A DNA stretch of 6,143 bases from Caulobacteraceae bacterium (GTDB lineage Bacteria > Pseudomonadota > Alphaproteobacteria > Caulobacterales > Caulobacteraceae). The stretch lies in contig JADZBR010000186.1 of NCBI GenBank assembly GCA_020852035.1, positions 1 to 6,143 on the forward strand, given 5' to 3'. Shown here piece by piece: positions 5,596 to 6,143 of the stretch (positions are counted from its first letter, which is position 1; each line of letters starts with the position of its first letter). The notes beneath the pieces are model-generated. The model did not search any database and had not been told where the DNA came from. It saw only the letters and a program-made list of their open reading frames with translations. Both the position numbers and the translations under genes were made by a program.

Positions 5596-5635
5596 AGCGT
5601 CGATTCGGCGCGCGCACGCGCGTCGAATCGCTGCT
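5596..5635 (+). repeat. Long inverted repeat / hairpin between secG and pyrG
   Basis: CGATTCG (5601-5607) pairs with CGAATCG (5624-5630). The stem continues inward through GCGCGCG against CGCGCGT to a GCAC loop, making 13 pairs with one G-U. Outside it, AGCG (5596-5599) pairs with TGCT (5632-5635) across one mismatch, with one further G-U. There is no following T-run, so it is not a standard intrinsic terminator. Each arm carries a GANTC motif (5602-5606 and 5625-5629), the site methylated by CcrM in Caulobacter and its relatives. Bases 5608-5623 alternate purine and pyrimidine without a break. It could act as RNA structure, a protein-binding dyad, or both. Confidence 0.8.
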
Positions 5636-5640
5636 AACCT
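5633..5640 (+). promoter_or_regulatory. Possible -10 element directly before pyrG
   Basis: GCTAACCT (5633-5640) matches GCTA of the Caulobacter -10 consensus GCTANAWC but departs from it afterwards. It ends eight bases before the pyrG ATG, so a transcript started here would be leaderless or nearly so. No convincing TTGACGS box is found 10-14 bases upstream, where the hairpin lies. This is a weak call. Confidence 0.22.
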
Positions 5641-5648
5641 GAACGCCC

Positions 5649-6143
5649 ATGACCCGGTACATCTTCATCACCGGCGGCGTGGTTTCCTCATTGGGAAAAG
5701 GTCTCGCGTCCGCCGCCCTCGGCGCGCTTTTGCAGGCGCGCGGCTACAAGGTCCGACTTCGCAAGCTGGACCCCTATCTCAACGTCGATCCGGGCACGAT
5801 GAGCCCCTATCAGCACGGCGAGGTCTTCGTCACCGACGACGGCGCCGAGACCGATCTCGACCTCGGCCACTACGAGCGGTTCACCGGCGTGAACGCCACC
5901 AAGGCCGACAACATCACCACCGGCCAGATCTACAAGAAGATCATCGAGAAGGAGCGGCGAGGCGACTACCTCGGCGCCACCGTGCAGGTGATCCCGCACG
6001 TCACCGACGAGATCAAACAGTTCGTCCTTTCAGACCCCGGCGAGGGCGTCGACTTCGTGCTGGTGGAGATCGGCGGCACGGTGGGCGATATCGAGGGCCT
6101 GCCGTTCTTCGAGGCCATCCGCCAGTTCGGCCAGGAACAGCCG
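5649..6143 (+). CDS. pyrG: CTP synthase (PyrG), N-terminal 165 residues (3' end outside window)
   Basis: PyrG makes CTP from UTP, ATP and glutamine, the last step of pyrimidine nucleotide synthesis. Only part of the N-terminal synthase domain is here; the rest of that domain and the C-terminal glutaminase domain lie beyond the window. The ATP loop GGVVSSLGKG (9-18) is intact, followed by LRKLDPYLNVDPGTMSPYQHGEVFVTDDGAETDLDLGHYERF in order, with Asp71. EIGGTVGDIEG (140-150) gives Glu140, which like Asp71 is a metal ligand in the known enzymes. The start is firm: an in-frame TGA lies two codons upstream (5640-5642), and MTRYIFITGG is the usual beginning. There is no ribosome site at normal distance; a strong one lies upstream of the hairpin at 5596-5635. 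It follows secG and may share its transcript. Confidence 0.97.
   Translation, partial: MTRYIFITGGVVSSLGKGLASAALGALLQARGYKVRLRKLDPYLNVDPGTMSPYQHGEVFVTDDGAETDLDLGHYERFTGVNATKADNITTGQIYKKIIEKERRGDYLGATVQVIPHVTDEIKQFVLSDPGEGVDFVLVEIGGTVGDIEGLPFFEAIRQFGQEQP

Noticed and set aside
5596..5635. Intrinsic terminator after secG
   Set aside because: The stem is strong, but the sequence that follows (CTAACCTGAACG) has no T-run, and pyrG begins 14 bases later.
5078..5671. Open frame of 197 codons on the minus strand opposite secG
   Set aside because: It is an Arg/Gly/Gln-rich mirror of the secG tail; secG has both helices and its conserved loop.

Overview
The window looks like ordinary chromosome from a high-GC alphaproteobacterium, most likely a member of the Caulobacterales such as Caulobacter or Phenylobacterium. 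The basis is the very strong G/C bias at third codon positions, the protein sequences (TrpE, a PpiD-type SurA_N protein, TpiA, SecG with a long Pro/Ala tail, PyrG), the ppiD/tpiA/secG/pyrG gene neighbourhood, and a promoter before secG that fits the Caulobacter housekeeping consensus (TTGACGS, 10-14 bases, GCTANAWC). The genus is an inference.

Layout. Bases 1-126 hold the 3' end of a rightward gene for a protein with a C-terminal membrane helix. It converges on trpE, and the stop codons of the two genes share one CTAG. A leftward pair follows: ppiD (3580-1652) runs into trpE (1655-123) with an ATGA overlap. A 138-base divergent intergenic region (3581-3718) separates it from rightward tpiA (3719-4480). 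A leftward GNAT acetyltransferase gene (5026-4511) then converges on tpiA and sits between tpiA and secG. A second divergent region (5027-5140) carries the best promoter in the window, reading into secG (5141-5572). After a 76-base gap with a striking hairpin comes pyrG (5649 to the window edge, truncated at residue 165).

Function. The genes are mostly housekeeping: tryptophan synthesis (trpE), glycolysis (tpiA), CTP synthesis (pyrG), and protein export and periplasmic folding (secG, ppiD). PpiD and SecG may act at the same place, because E. coli PpiD is known to bind the SecYEG translocon. No mobile element, CRISPR array, tRNA, rRNA or defence system is visible.

The points most worth a second look are local. 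(1) The secG-pyrG gap has a strong Shine-Dalgarno sequence with no start codon near it. A 40-base hairpin follows and, when folded, would bring that site close to the pyrG ATG. Each arm of the hairpin carries a GANTC methylation motif. (2) TrpE has an in-frame insertion of about 15 residues just after its LGRNDVGRV motif, ending in a perfect 18-base palindrome. (3) The PpiD parvulin-like domain lacks the usual histidines. I did not find a new multi-gene system.
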